NCBI RefSeq assembly: GCF_900129505.1
Contig: NZ_LT670818.1
Span: 186,001-250,000, forward strand
Direction of reading: 5' to 3'
Length of the DNA stretch: 64,000 nucleotides
From: Bradyrhizobium erythrophlei
GTDB lineage: Bacteria > Pseudomonadota > Alphaproteobacteria > Rhizobiales > Xanthobacteraceae
In this document: positions 53,977-63,774 of the stretch, piece by piece
Layout of the letters: every line of letters starts with the position of its first letter
How positions within the stretch are numbered: position 1 is the stretch's first letter
The notes under the pieces: model-generated
What the model saw: only the letters and a program-made list of their open reading frames with translations
Told to the model about the DNA's origin: nothing
Databases searched by the model: none
Made by a program: the position numbers and the translations under genes

Positions 53977-55857
53977 GTGACCGGCAGAACCTTCCAGACA
54001 CTGACTGCGCTGGTGTTGGCGGCGCTTTGGGCGCTGGCGCTGGGAATCGGGCACTGGCGCGGCGACACTCAGTTTCTTGATCGTGCCGAAGGCGCGCTGA
54101 CCGATCTGCGCCTGCTCGCACGCGGCGAGAGAGCCGCGCCGGATTCGGTCACCATCGTGGCCATCGACGATGACACCGCGGCGAAGAGAGGCGGCTACCC
54201 GTTGCCGCGCGCCGATCTCGCCGCCATCGTCGAACAGATCGCGCGCTTCGAACCCCGCGTCATCGCGGTCGACGTGCTGCTGATCGATCGCGGCAGCGAC
54301 CAGGGCGACGCAGCTTTGGCACGGGCCTTCGACAGGCGCCCGACGGTGATCGCCTCGGCAGCGGTCTTCCCCGAAGCGACCCAGTTGATGGAGGCGGGCG
54401 AGAACGAACTCCTCGCGCGCTTGCCGCTGGCTGAGAAGTTCCTGCTTCCGCGCCAGGCCTTCGCCGATCATGCCGCCGTCGGCGTGGTCAACTTGACCAC
54501 GGACAAGGCCGGCACGCCCAGGGCCGCTCCGATGCTGTTTCGAACCGCCGAACAGGTTGAATTGTCGTTTCCGCTGCGCGTCGCCGCGTTGGCTGATGGC
54601 GCCGAGCCGACGCTGGAGGCGGACAGCCTCACCCTGGCGGGACGACGCATCGCCATGGACATCGGCCATGCTTTGCCACTGTCGTTCTATGGCCGCCGTG
54701 GCACGGTCCGGACCATCAGCGCGGCTTCGGTATTGAACGGCAACATTGATCAGGAGGCGGTCCGGGATCGGATCGTCGTGATCGGGGCTACCGTCACCGG
54801 CGGCGGCGACGTATTCCCGACGCCATTCGACCCGGTGATGCCGGGGGTGGAGGTCATCGCCACGGCCATCGCCCATTTGACGACCGGCGACGGGATCCTG
54901 CGTGACCGCTCGACACGCGCCATCGACGCGGTTCTTGCCATCGTGTTGACGCTGCTGCTGACGGGCTTGCTGGCGTGGCGGCGCAGCGCCGTCGGTCTGC
55001 TCTCGATCGGGGCCGTGCTCGTGATCTGGATGATCGCCAACTACGTCGCATTTTCACACAATGTCTGGCTGAGTGCCGCGTTGCCGGTCGCGGCGGCCGC
55101 TCCGCCGGCAATCCTGTTCGGCGCAATCCAGCTTTGGCTGAACCGCCGGCAGGCGCAGTATTTCGCTGGGAAGAACGAGTTGCTGCAGCAATTCCAGGCA
55201 CCCGCGCTTCGCAAATGGCTGACGGTGAATCCGCAATTCCTGCTGGTGCCGGTCCATCAGGATGCCGCGATCGTGTTCGTCGACCTGTCCGGCTTTACCT
55301 CACTCAGCGAAACCCATGGCATGGACGCGATGCTGGAGGTGCTGAAGGATTTCCACACCCTCGTCGACCGCGAAGTGGTGGCCCATGGCGGGGTCATCAC
55401 CAATTTTCTGGGCGATGGCGCCATGATCCTGTTCGGCCTGCCGGAGAGCACCGAGGACGACGCCCGCAACGCGGCGCTTTGCTGCGTCGAACTCTGCAAA
55501 TGCATCGAACGATGGATCGAAACGCTGCCGCCATCGATCGCGTCGCAAATCGGCTTCAAGGTGGGTGCCCATTTCGGACCGATCATCGCATCCCGGCTCG
55601 GCGGCGGCAGCTATCAACACATCACCGCGACCGGTGACAGCGTCAACGTGGCCAGCCGCCTGATGGAAGTCGCCGCGAAGCACGGCACGGAGCTGGCGGT
55701 GAGCGACGATCTGCTTCGCAAGGCGGGCCCACAATGCGCATTGTTCGAGTTTGGAATCCTCACAGGACCCAGGGAAACGCAAATCCGTGGGCGCTCGGGC
55801 GCACTGTCGGTCTGGCTTTGGCGGACCGATTCAGGCGGCACGATGAAAGCGGGTTGA
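53977..55857 (+). CDS. CHASE2-domain class III nucleotide cyclase
   Basis: The 626-residue protein has an N-terminal membrane segment (residues 7-27), an extracytoplasmic CHASE2 domain (about 30-300; SVTIVAIDDDTAAKRGGYPLPR, then RVIAVDVLLIDRGSD, and VIGATVTGGGDVFPTPFD), three membrane segments (310-390) and a cyclase domain from about 420. It keeps FVDLSGFTSL, NFLGDGAMILFG and GDSVNVASRL; the lysine that usually precedes F-x-GD is Asn here, so substrate choice is unclear. The start is a GTG. It probably forms a unit with the FecR gene. Confidence 0.9.
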   Translation: MTGRTFQTLTALVLAALWALALGIGHWRGDTQFLDRAEGALTDLRLLARGERAAPDSVTIVAIDDDTAAKRGGYPLPRADLAAIVEQIARFEPRVIAVDVLLIDRGSDQGDAALARAFDRRPTVIASAAVFPEATQLMEAGENELLARLPLAEKFLLPRQAFADHAAVGVVNLTTDKAGTPRAAPMLFRTAEQVELSFPLRVAALADGAEPTLEADSLTLAGRRIAMDIGHALPLSFYGRRGTVRTISAASVLNGNIDQEAVRDRIVVIGATVTGGGDVFPTPFDPVMPGVEVIATAIAHLTTGDGILRDRSTRAIDAVLAIVLTLLLTGLLAWRRSAVGLLSIGAVLVIWMIANYVAFSHNVWLSAALPVAAAAPPAILFGAIQLWLNRRQAQYFAGKNELLQQFQAPALRKWLTVNPQFLLVPVHQDAAIVFVDLSGFTSLSETHGMDAMLEVLKDFHTLVDREVVAHGGVITNFLGDGAMILFGLPESTEDDARNAALCCVELCKCIERWIETLPPSIASQIGFKVGAHFGPIIASRLGGGSYQHITATGDSVNVASRLMEVAAKHGTELAVSDDLLRKAGPQCALFEFGILTGPRETQIRGRSGALSVWLWRTDSGGTMKAG

Positions 55858-55866
55858 TGCGGCCTA

Positions 55867-57546
55867 TCAGGCCGCCCTCACCGTATTGAGGAACCTGTCC
55901 ACTTCGAGCTTGAGGCGGTTGCTTTCGCGCGACAGCGACTGCGCCGAGGACAGCACCTGCGAGGAGGCCGAGCCGGTCTCGCCGGCGCCGCGCTGCACAT
56001 CGACGATGTGGGACGAGACCTGCTGGGTGCCGTGCGCGGCCTGCTGCACGTTGCGGGAAATCTCCTGCGTCGCCGCGCCCTGCTCTTCCACCGCAGCCGC
56101 AATGGTCGAGGAGATCTCCGACAGTCTTTCGATGGTGCCGCTGATCTCCTTGATCGCGCCGACCGACTCCTGGGTCGCGGCCTGGATCCCCGAGATCTGC
56201 TGGCCGATCTCGCCGGTCGCCTTGGCGGTCTGTTCGGCCAAGGCTTTGACTTCCGAGGCGACGACCGCAAAGCCCCGGCCGGCCTCACCGGCTCGCGCGG
56301 CCTCGATCGTCGCATTCAACGCCAGCAGATTGGTCTGCCCCGCGATCGTATTGATCAGTTCGACGACGTCGCCGATTCGCGCAGCGGCCTTCGACAATTC
56401 GCTGACGCGGTCGTTGGTCTTGCGCGCCTGATCCACCGCCTCGCCTGCCATCCGCGCCGATTCCTGCACCTGGCGGCCGATCTCGTCGACGGAGGACGCC
56501 ATCTCCTCGGTGGCGGAGGCCACCGACTGCACGTTGGTGGAAGCTTCCTCGGAGGCAGCCGCAACCATGGTGGTGAGTTCCTGCGCCCGCGCCGCGGTCG
56601 AAGTCAGCGTGCCTGCAGAGGCCTCCAGTTCGGTCGAGGCCGACGACAGCGAGCCAACCACCTCGCCAATCAGCGATTCGAACTCACGCGTGATGCTGTC
56701 CACACGCTGGCCCCGCTGGATCTTGGCGTCTGCATCGAGCGCCACCGCCTCGTCGGAGGTCTTCTTGGCGATCAGCGCATCCTTGAAGACCTGCAGGGCG
56801 TTCGCCATGATCCCGATTTCGGTTTTCTCGCCCTGATGCGGGACTTGGGCGGCCAGATCGCCCGCGCCCAGCGCCTGCATCGGGGCAACGATCGACTTGA
56901 TTCCGGCGGACACGTCGCGAACCAGCAAGATCGCAGCGCCAATTCCGACGATCATTGCCAGTACGAGCGAAGCCAGTACCATCTTGATGGCGGCATCGAA
57001 ACTTTCCGCTGCCCGCGTGCCGGCCGCATCCGCGCCCTTGCTGTTCAGCAAAACATCCTTCTGCAGCGTCTCGTCGGCCTTGACGCCGGCGAGCGACGCC
57101 TTGGCATGGAGCGCCCTGGCCTCGTTGTCCTCGTTCTTGCGGGACAGCACCAGAACCTGCTTAGCGCCGTCGATATATTCGGCCCAGGAGGCGCTAAACT
57201 CGTCGTAGAGGGCGCGCTCCTCCGCCGTGGTGATCATCGGTTCGTAGGCCTTGCGGACCTTGTTCAGGATGTCGGTCCACTTTGCCAGAAGCTCTTCCTG
57301 CGCCTGCTTTCCCGCCTCGTTGGTGGCCAGCAGATGGGAGCGGACGATCGCTCTGTAGGTAATGGTCGCGGCCCGCACTTCGCCAAGCGTCTGAACGCTC
57401 GGCAGCCAGTTGCTGACGATGTCGACGGTGGAGGAGTTGATGACATACATCTGCCTGATGTTCAGCGCTCCCATCGCCGACATGGCAACGAGCATCAGAG
57501 CAACGACAGCCGTGATCTTGGCGCGAATGGAGAGCCTTGCAAGCAT
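55867..57546 (-). CDS. Methyl-accepting chemotaxis protein (4HB sensor)
   Basis: The 559-residue chemoreceptor has a membrane segment at residues 10-30, a periplasmic four-helix-bundle sensor (32-185, [21 protein letters not shown]), a second membrane segment (185-210), a HAMP domain ([21 protein letters not shown]), and a signalling domain whose hairpin tip reads [37 protein letters not shown] near residue 390. The last 259 codons are almost identical in DNA to the next gene. The ATG at 57544-57546 is used. Confidence 0.93.
   Translation of the reverse strand: MLARLSIRAKITAVVALMLVAMSAMGALNIRQMYVINSSTVDIVSNWLPSVQTLGEVRAATITYRAIVRSHLLATNEAGKQAQEELLAKWTDILNKVRKAYEPMITTAEERALYDEFSASWAEYIDGAKQVLVLSRKNEDNEARALHAKASLAGVKADETLQKDVLLNSKGADAAGTRAAESFDAAIKMVLASLVLAMIVGIGAAILLVRDVSAGIKSIVAPMQALGAGDLAAQVPHQGEKTEIGIMANALQVFKDALIAKKTSDEAVALDADAKIQRGQRVDSITREFESLIGEVVGSLSSASTELEASAGTLTSTAARAQELTTMVAAASEEASTNVQSVASATEEMASSVDEIGRQVQESARMAGEAVDQARKTNDRVSELSKAAARIGDVVELINTIAGQTNLLALNATIEAARAGEAGRGFAVVASEVKALAEQTAKATGEIGQQISGIQAATQESVGAIKEISGTIERLSEISSTIAAAVEEQGAATQEISRNVQQAAHGTQQVSSHIVDVQRGAGETGSASSQVLSSAQSLSRESNRLKLEVDRFLNTVRAA
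55872..56648. repeat. Near-identical 777-bp direct repeat, copy 1 (MCP signalling domain)
   Basis: This segment of the first chemoreceptor gene aligns without gaps to 57640-58416 at a constant offset of 1768 bp, with about a dozen differences found by eye. The identity begins sharply in the signalling domain and ends near the shared stop codon. Confidence 0.9.
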
Positions 57547-57634
57547 GACAGAGAAGTCCCCGGTTTTCGAGATTATTGGCCTCGTGTGAGGCGATCGATT
57601 GCAGATAAGACGGGCAAGCCGACGCCGACGGGCA

Positions 57635-59638
57635 TCACGCCGCCCTCACCGTATTGAGAAACCTGTCCACTTCGAGCTTGAGGCGGTTGCTTTCGCGCGA
57701 CAGCGACTGCGCCGAGGACAGCACCTGCGAGGAGGCCGAGCCGGTCTCGCCGGCGCCGCGCTGCACATCGACGATGTGAGACGAGACCTGCTGGGTGCCG
57801 TGCGCGGCCTGCTGCACGTTGCGGGAAATTTCCTGCGTCGCCGCGCCCTGCTCTTCCACCGCAGCCGCAATGGTCGAGGAGATCTCCGACAGTCTTTCGA
57901 TGGTGCCGCTAATCTCCTTGATCGCGCCGACCGACTCCTGGGTCGCGGCCTGGATGCCCGAGATCTGCTGGCCGATCTCGCCGGTCGCCTTGGCGGTCTG
58001 TTCGGCCAAGGCTTTGACTTCCGAGGCGACGACCGCAAAGCCCCGGCCGGCCTCACCGGCTCGCGCGGCCTCGATCGTCGCATTCAACGCCAGCAGATTG
58101 GTCTGCCCCGCGATCGTATTGATCAGTTCGACGACGTCGCCGATTCGCGCAGCGGCCTTCGACAATTCGCTGACGCGGTCGTTGGTCTTGCGCGCCTGAT
58201 CGACCGCCTCGCCTGCCATCCGCGCCGATTCCTGCACCTGGCGGCCGATCTCGTTGACGGACGACGCCATCTCCTCGGTCGCCGAGGCCACCGACTGCAC
58301 GTTGGTGGAAGCTTCCTCGGAGGCAGCCGCAACCATGGTGGTGAGTTCCTGCGCCCGCGCCGCGGTCGAAGTCAGCGTGCCTGCGGAGGCTTCCAGTTCG
58401 GTCGAGGCCGACGACACGGTCTCGACGATCTCGCCGACCGCGGATTCGAAGCTGTCGGCGAGCTTGATCATGTCGGCCTTGCGCTGCTTGGCGGCGATCT
58501 GGTCCTGCGTGGCCTTGGCTTCGGCTTCCTCGCGGGCCCTCTCTGCGGCCTTGACCTTGAAGGTCTCGACCGCCTGCGCCATGTCGCCGACCTCGTCCTT
58601 GCGGTCGAGACCCGGGAGCACAACGCCGAAATTGCCGCCGGCGAGTTCCTTCATGCCGGAGGTCAGGCCAGACAGCGGCTTGATGATTCCGCGCGCGATC
58701 AGGAACGCAATCAACAGGCCGAGCAGTACGGCGGCGCCGGCCACGATTTCCTGCATGGTCTCGGTGCTGTTGATGCGTTCTTGGGTTTCGGCGGTGGTTT
58801 TCTTGAAGGCGTTTCCGATCGATTCGATGATGCCGTCGAGTTTTCCGATCGCGCTGAGGGTCAAGGGCGAGACGTCCTTGTAGTAAAGACTGTCGCTGAG
58901 CAGCAGGCTGGATCCGGTTTGCTCGAATGCCTCGCCATATTTGACGAGGCTCGCCTTGATGTCCCTGATGGGCGTCGCAAGATTCGGCGGTAGTTCCGCG
59001 CTCTCGAGCGCCTCGACATGCTCCAGCGCCTTTCCGAGCTTGGTCTTGAAGGTCGCGATGCCGTTGGGATCGCGGGTCGTCAGCATCCGCCAGTTGGCGA
59101 CCTCGAGCAGCAGCACCTTGGTTTCGAGCGGCGCCGCTTCCTGCGAGAATTCGGTTTTCTCCGCGACCTCGACGAATTTCTGCACGTCGGCCGCGAGCTT
59201 GTCGCCGTCGGAAGACAGCCTGGCGCGCCCCGCGACCATTTGTTTGATGGCATCGCCGAGGGCGTTACGTTTGGCCTTCAAATCCTCGATGTCCTTGGCG
59301 ATTCGCCGGTAGGCGGCGCGGCGCTCTTCTGCGACTGTTGTCTTTATGACCGCTTCGACCATGTCTGCCGATTTGTTCAGCAGCGTCCCGGCTTCCGTAT
59401 AGGACTCCTCGTCCTGATCGAAGGCGTAGCGCAGGATAGCGCGGCGGACGGCCTCAAGTTCCGTGGCGATTTCGCCGGCCCGGATGGTGTTGTTGGACTG
59501 CAGCGTCATGGTGACGACTTGCGCGCGAATTTCTCCCAACTGCCACACCGCGAAACCCGCCAGCCCCGCGCAGAACAGCACGAGTGCACCGAATCCGGCA
59601 TAGAGCCGGCCGCTAATTCGGAGACTAAGAAGCGACAT
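57635..59638 (-). CDS. Methyl-accepting chemotaxis protein (helical-bundle sensor)
   Basis: The 667-residue chemoreceptor has a membrane segment (residues 10-30), a periplasmic helical domain of about 270 residues ([23 protein letters not shown] ... [16 protein letters not shown]), a second membrane segment near 305-325, a HAMP domain ([23 protein letters not shown]) and the same signalling domain as its neighbour. The ATG at 59636-59638 has AAGGA 7 nt upstream; the longer open frame is not used. The sensor domain differs fully from that of the neighbour, so ligand range differs. Confidence 0.93.
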   Translation of the reverse strand: MSLLSLRISGRLYAGFGALVLFCAGLAGFAVWQLGEIRAQVVTMTLQSNNTIRAGEIATELEAVRRAILRYAFDQDEESYTEAGTLLNKSADMVEAVIKTTVAEERRAAYRRIAKDIEDLKAKRNALGDAIKQMVAGRARLSSDGDKLAADVQKFVEVAEKTEFSQEAAPLETKVLLLEVANWRMLTTRDPNGIATFKTKLGKALEHVEALESAELPPNLATPIRDIKASLVKYGEAFEQTGSSLLLSDSLYYKDVSPLTLSAIGKLDGIIESIGNAFKKTTAETQERINSTETMQEIVAGAAVLLGLLIAFLIARGIIKPLSGLTSGMKELAGGNFGVVLPGLDRKDEVGDMAQAVETFKVKAAERAREEAEAKATQDQIAAKQRKADMIKLADSFESAVGEIVETVSSASTELEASAGTLTSTAARAQELTTMVAAASEEASTNVQSVASATEEMASSVNEIGRQVQESARMAGEAVDQARKTNDRVSELSKAAARIGDVVELINTIAGQTNLLALNATIEAARAGEAGRGFAVVASEVKALAEQTAKATGEIGQQISGIQAATQESVGAIKEISGTIERLSEISSTIAAAVEEQGAATQEISRNVQQAAHGTQQVSSHIVDVQRGAGETGSASSQVLSSAQSLSRESNRLKLEVDRFLNTVRAA
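57640..58416. repeat. Near-identical 777-bp direct repeat, copy 2 (MCP signalling domain)
   Basis: This is the partner of 55872-56648. Both are on the minus strand in the same orientation, 1768 bp apart, so unequal recombination between them could fuse the two genes. Confidence 0.9.
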
Positions 59639-59948
59639 GAACCAGTCCTTGCACGTGCGATGTGTTGAAGGCGTCGAAACTCGGCCCCGAGTTGGATGTG
59701 CGTTTTGCGCACACACACTGCCCCGCAAGCGCTTTCGACTGATAGCGTTGCGGTTGCACGTTACCGTTAACTGACACCGCGTAAAAATACGGTGAATGAA
59801 CGGAAAATTCGCCGGCGGCGGGACGCCTCGCGTCTGCCCAATGAAGCGGCACGTCTCTCGACGGCGAACCGCGTGAGCGGCCCACCCGTCGGATTGCCGC
59901 CAAGGATTGCAGCGACGAACGCCAGATCCGCTGGCGCAATCGAATTGT
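59639..59948. other. Intergenic region upstream of the second chemoreceptor gene
   Basis: No gene is seen in these 310 bases. AACTCGGCCCCGAGTT (59678-59693) is a perfect 16-bp palindrome and GTGCG-TTTTG-CGCAC follows near 59699; either could be an operator of the chemoreceptor gene. Confidence 0.45.
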
Positions 59949-60182
59949 TCAGCCCAGCGCTTCGGAGACGAGGCGGATTCTGAACACGGGCTGCCTGGAC
60001 TCGTCCAGGAGCTCCATATGCCATTCGGCATTTGGCTTCAGGCTGCGCGAAATTCCGCCAAGCAGGTCGGCGCAGACCTTGGTCATCTCGGACCATGCTG
60101 CCTCGCGGCTTTCGAATTCCGATCCGTGCTCGGAAGCCCCGGAATAGCGACCATGGCTAATTCGGAAAAAATACAGCGACAT
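59949..60182 (-). CDS. DUF6894-type small protein
   Basis: The 77-residue protein begins [15 protein letters not shown], resembling the MPRYFFxxxxG start of DUF6894 proteins, and continues [23 protein letters not shown] and ... [19 protein letters not shown]. Such small proteins are abundant in Bradyrhizobium and have no known role. A longer start near 60197 is possible. It stands alone, upstream of the chemoreceptor genes on the same strand. Confidence 0.7.
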   Translation of the reverse strand: MSLYFFRISHGRYSGASEHGSEFESREAAWSEMTKVCADLLGGISRSLKPNAEWHMELLDESRQPVFRIRLVSEALG

Positions 60183-60358
60183 TTTTGGACCCATGTTTTT
60201 GGGCCGCCCCCACAGCCTGTCGATTTTCGGCAAATTGGAACGGAAATCGCTACCAACACATAAAAGTGCCGGACCGTACGACTACGGCGTCGCGACGCGC
60301 CACTCGCCGCTGTCAGCGATTGAACTTATGTGTGGGGGATGCGACGCGACGCGCCCGG

Positions 60359-60958
60359 TCAATCGGTAGAACGGCGCAGTTCCGGAGCGCTTTCTGCTTT
60401 CGGAGACTCGGGCTTCGCCTCAGACTTGACCGGTTCGATCCGGGTAGCCTCGACATGCGGGGTCTCGACCCGGACCGTCACTTCGGCACGCGACACGCCC
60501 ACCGAGCCGGTTCGCTCCTGCGCATGCAGCGAACGCGGGTGGACCACGGCGCGCGCCATCAGCATTTGCGCCGCGCCCTGGTGCTGGAAATCGCAATAGG
60601 CGAAGCCCATGCCCGAAACCGATCCGCGGAAGCTGCGGTCGTCCTTCTTCTCGAGATTGAAGCACGGCTCGAACGGAATGCCCTTGATCGAGGCGCAGAC
60701 AGCCTGGCCGCGAATCTGCAACGTGTTGCCGGGCAGCCGCATGCGACGAATAGGACCGGAGCCGGCGAATTGCACCGCGCCGGCCGCGCCCATATCATCG
60801 AGGATCCGGCCTGCGCCGCGGGTACCGTCGAAACAGGTAAATGCGAAAACCTTGCCGCTGACGAACCTGCGGGCCTCATCGGCATTCATCATTCCGGCCA
60901 TGGCCGGCGCAATTACCGCACTGGCCGTGACGGCCCCCAACACGAAACGCGCAAGCAT
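60359..60958 (-). CDS. Secreted hypothetical protein with cysteine-rich domain
   Basis: The 199-residue protein has a signal peptide (about residues 1-21, ending AMA-G), a middle with four cysteines (FTCFDGTRG, AVCASIKGIPFEPC, YCDFQ), and a charged, proline-rich tail. The MNADEARRFVSGKVFAFTCFDGTRGAGRILDD stretch resembles uncharacterised secreted proteins of this family of bacteria. No enzyme motif is seen. Confidence 0.7.
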   Translation of the reverse strand: MLARFVLGAVTASAVIAPAMAGMMNADEARRFVSGKVFAFTCFDGTRGAGRILDDMGAAGAVQFAGSGPIRRMRLPGNTLQIRGQAVCASIKGIPFEPCFNLEKKDDRSFRGSVSGMGFAYCDFQHQGAAQMLMARAVVHPRSLHAQERTGSVGVSRAEVTVRVETPHVEATRIEPVKSEAKPESPKAESAPELRRSTD

Positions 60959-61075
60959 GCTGTAACTCCGACTGTACTAGAGCGCGGGCAACGCCTGATA
61001 GTAGTCTTTACCCGCTGCTTACCATACCAACCGTGGCAACATTGGAGCAGCTTGGTTGGTAAAGTCTGAACGCCG

Positions 61076-62062
61076 TTATAGAATTTTTACCACGATTCGA
61101 CCGCGCACCTGCCCGGCAAGGATCCTGGCGCCGGCGTCGATAACTCCGTCTAGACCAATTTCATGAGTGATTTCAGCAAGTTTCGTCCGGTCCAGGTCGC
61201 TGGCGAGACGGCTCCAGGCGGTTTTTCGCTGCTCGATCGGGCACATCACGGAATCGATGCCGAGAAGGCACACCCCGCGTAAAATAAACGGGGCCACCGA
61301 GGTCGGCAGGTCCATACCGGCGGCCAGGCCGCAGGCGGCGATGGCGCCGCCATATTTCGTCATCGAGAGCAGGTTGGCCAGCGTGGTCGAGCCGACACTG
61401 TCGATGCCGCCGGCCCAGCGTTCCCTGGCCAGCGGCTTGGCCGGTCCCGACAGTTCATTGCGGTCGATCACCTCGGCAGCACCAAGCGCCTTCAGATAGG
61501 GCGCCTCCGACATCCGGCCGGTGGAGGCGATCACGGAATACCCGAGCTTCGAGAGCACCGCGATCGCAACCGAGCCGACGCCGCCGGCAGCACCGGTGAC
61601 GACAACGGGACCGTGCTTCGGGGTGAGGCCCTGCTTCTCCAGCGCCAGTACCGAGAGCATCGCGGTGTAGCCGGCGGTGCCGATCGCCATCGCGTCGCGC
61701 GGCGACATGCCCTCCGGCAGCCGCACCAGCCAGTCGCCCTTGACGCGCGCCTTCTCGGCGTAGGCGCCGAGATGGGTTTCGCCCATGCCCCAGCCGTCGC
61801 AGATCACCATGTCGCCGGGCTTCCATTGCGGATGCGACGACTGCTCCACGGTGCCCGCGAGATCGATGCCCGCGATCATCGGAAAGCGACGTACGACCGG
61901 CGCCTTGCCGGTCACGGCAAGCCCGTCCTTGTAGTTCACCGTCGACCATTCGACCCGCACCGTGACGTCGCCCTCCATCAACTCCGCTTCATCGAACTGA
62001 GTGAGCGTGGCGACCGTGCCTTTGTCCGCCTTGTCGATCCTGATGGCCTTGAACGTTCCCAC
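61076..62062 (-). CDS. acuI: MDR-family acrylyl-CoA reductase-like oxidoreductase (AcuI/YhdH)
   Basis: The 328-residue protein has the medium-chain reductase start [82 protein letters not shown], and the Rossmann loop [21 protein letters not shown] near residue 150. This matches AcuI/YhdH, NADPH-dependent acrylyl-CoA reductases that remove toxic acrylyl-CoA. AGGAG lies about 8 nt before the GTG start; the frame runs much further upstream over the transporter gene, which is not real. Confidence 0.9.
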   Translation of the reverse strand: MGTFKAIRIDKADKGTVATLTQFDEAELMEGDVTVRVEWSTVNYKDGLAVTGKAPVVRRFPMIAGIDLAGTVEQSSHPQWKPGDMVICDGWGMGETHLGAYAEKARVKGDWLVRLPEGMSPRDAMAIGTAGYTAMLSVLALEKQGLTPKHGPVVVTGAAGGVGSVAIAVLSKLGYSVIASTGRMSEAPYLKALGAAEVIDRNELSGPAKPLARERWAGGIDSVGSTTLANLLSMTKYGGAIAACGLAAGMDLPTSVAPFILRGVCLLGIDSVMCPIEQRKTAWSRLASDLDRTKLAEITHEIGLDGVIDAGARILAGQVRGRIVVKIL

Positions 62063-62112
62063 CGCAAACTCTCCTGAAATTTCTGATTTGAATTTGCCGG
62101 ACTTTGAACGGT

Positions 62113-63363
62113 CTAGGCCGGTTGCGCAACCGGGCGCGCCACCGGCGCCTCGACGATCGGCAGGTTGATCAGCGCCGACAGCACGCCGAACAGCACCGAC
62201 AGCCACCAGATCGGCGTGTACGATCCGAACTTCTCGAACACCATCCCACCGAGCAGCACACCGAGGAAGCCGCCGACCTGATGGCTGACGAAGGCAAAAC
62301 CGTACAGCGTCGCAAACCAGCGGGTGCCGAACATGATGGCCACCAGCGCCGAGGTCGGCGGCACCGTCGACAGCCAGGTCAGGCCGGTGATGGCGCCGAA
62401 CATGATCGCGGAGAAGGTAGTTATCGGGAACGAGACGAAGGCGAGGATCGACAGCGCGCGTGTGAAATAGATCACCGACAGGATGTAACGCTTCGGCAGC
62501 CGGTTCTGCAGCCAGCCGACGCTGAGCGAGCCGATGATATTGAACAGCCCGATCGCGGCGATCACCCAGCCGCCGGTTTGCGCCGGGATACCGCGGTCGA
62601 CCAGATAGGCCGGCAAATGCACGGTGATGAAGGCGAGCTGAAAGCCGCAGGTGAAGAAACCGAGTATCAGCAGCACATAAGACCTGTGGCCGAACGCTTC
62701 CGCCAGCGCGGTCTTGAACGACTGCTGGGCCACAGCAGTCACGTGGCCCGAAGTCGCGGGCGGCGTAGCCAGCGCGAGCGACAGCGGCACGATCAACAGC
62801 ATCAGGCCAGCGAAAACCATCAACGCCGTCTGCCAGCCAAAATTGCCGATCATCGCCACGCCGAAGGGCGCGAACAGGAACTGCCCGAACGATCCGGCAG
62901 CGGTGCCGGCGCCAAGCGCCAGGCCCCGCCGCTCGAGCGGCAACAGCTTGCTGAATGCGGACAGCACCAGATTGAACGAGCAGCCGGACAGGCCAAAGCC
63001 GATCAGGACGCCGGCGCCGATATTGAGCGACAAAGGCGTCGCGGCGTAGCGCATCATCACAAGGCCGCCGGCGTAGAGCACCGCGCCGACGCACATCACG
63101 CGCAACACGCCGAACCGGTCGGCGATCGCGCCGGCGACGGGCTGGCCCAGCCCCCACAATAAATTCTGCACGGCAATCGCAAGGCCGAAGACATCACGAC
63201 CCCACGAAAATTCCCGGCTCATCGGCTGGACAAAAAAGCCAACGCTCGATCGGGGTCCGAAGCTCAGCAGGGCGATCGCGCAGCCGCAGACGATGATCAC
63301 CAGCGCCGTGCGCCAGCTCCTCGCCGCGGCAGACAAACGGAGATCGCCCTCGGTGGTGGCCAT
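62113..63363 (-). CDS. MFS transporter
   Basis: The 416-residue protein has twelve hydrophobic segments. GADRFG-like loop motifs appear as [15 protein letters not shown] (residues 75-90) between helices 2 and 3 and an equivalent [12 protein letters not shown] in the second half. It resembles oxalate/formate antiporter-like and monocarboxylate MFS members; the substrate is not known. AAGGGA precedes the ATG at 63361-63363. It is 50 bp upstream of acuI on the same strand, so the pair could share a transcript and a task. Confidence 0.88.
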   Translation of the reverse strand: MATTEGDLRLSAAARSWRTALVIIVCGCAIALLSFGPRSSVGFFVQPMSREFSWGRDVFGLAIAVQNLLWGLGQPVAGAIADRFGVLRVMCVGAVLYAGGLVMMRYAATPLSLNIGAGVLIGFGLSGCSFNLVLSAFSKLLPLERRGLALGAGTAAGSFGQFLFAPFGVAMIGNFGWQTALMVFAGLMLLIVPLSLALATPPATSGHVTAVAQQSFKTALAEAFGHRSYVLLILGFFTCGFQLAFITVHLPAYLVDRGIPAQTGGWVIAAIGLFNIIGSLSVGWLQNRLPKRYILSVIYFTRALSILAFVSFPITTFSAIMFGAITGLTWLSTVPPTSALVAIMFGTRWFATLYGFAFVSHQVGGFLGVLLGGMVFEKFGSYTPIWWLSVLFGVLSALINLPIVEAPVARPVAQPA

Positions 63364-63597
63364 GCAGATTCCCTTTGCGTTTGGACGGATCCCGGACGAG
63401 GGTCGACGGCTGCGCGAAGTGCGAAGCCCGCCGGCAAATCGGCGCTGCGGGGAAGTTAATGCATTCGCATGGAAACCCCAACCGCGATATTGGCCCCGGC
63501 TCAATCCGCATTGCAGCGTTGCAAACCTGCGCAGGTAGTGCCGCCGATTTGATCGCCCCTGAGTCTGGCAAACCCCGGGGCTGCATGCTACATCTGA

Positions 63598-63618
63598 TTT
63601 GCTCGTTGTGAGTATAAG
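63598..63618. promoter_or_regulatory. NadQ-like operator, distal copy
   Basis: TTTGCTCGTTGTGAGTATA matches the proximal operator at TGCTC and TGAGTATA with identical spacing. Its centre (63607) is 133 bp from that of the second copy, so two bound dimers could loop. Confidence 0.5.
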
Positions 63619-63723
63619 TAAAGTGGGTGTGATCCGCCAAACTCGCTGCAAAGCCGCGGGTTGGTTGGGATCCAGACCACGCAGCTAAAGGAAACCGCCG
63701 GCCATCAGGCCGGATTACTCAAA

Positions 63724-63756
63724 CGCTTAATATGCTCATATTGAGTATATTAAGCG
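63724..63756. promoter_or_regulatory. NadQ-like operator, proximal copy
   Basis: The 33-bp near-perfect palindrome has 15-bp arms around TAT with one mismatch; its core reads TATGCTCATATTGAGTATA. It is centred 35 bp before the nadA start codon, where a repressor would block transcription. The regulator of the NrtR/NadQ type encoded at 49457 is the natural candidate to bind it. Confidence 0.65.
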
Positions 63757-63774
63757 CGCCAAGGGAGGCCTGCC

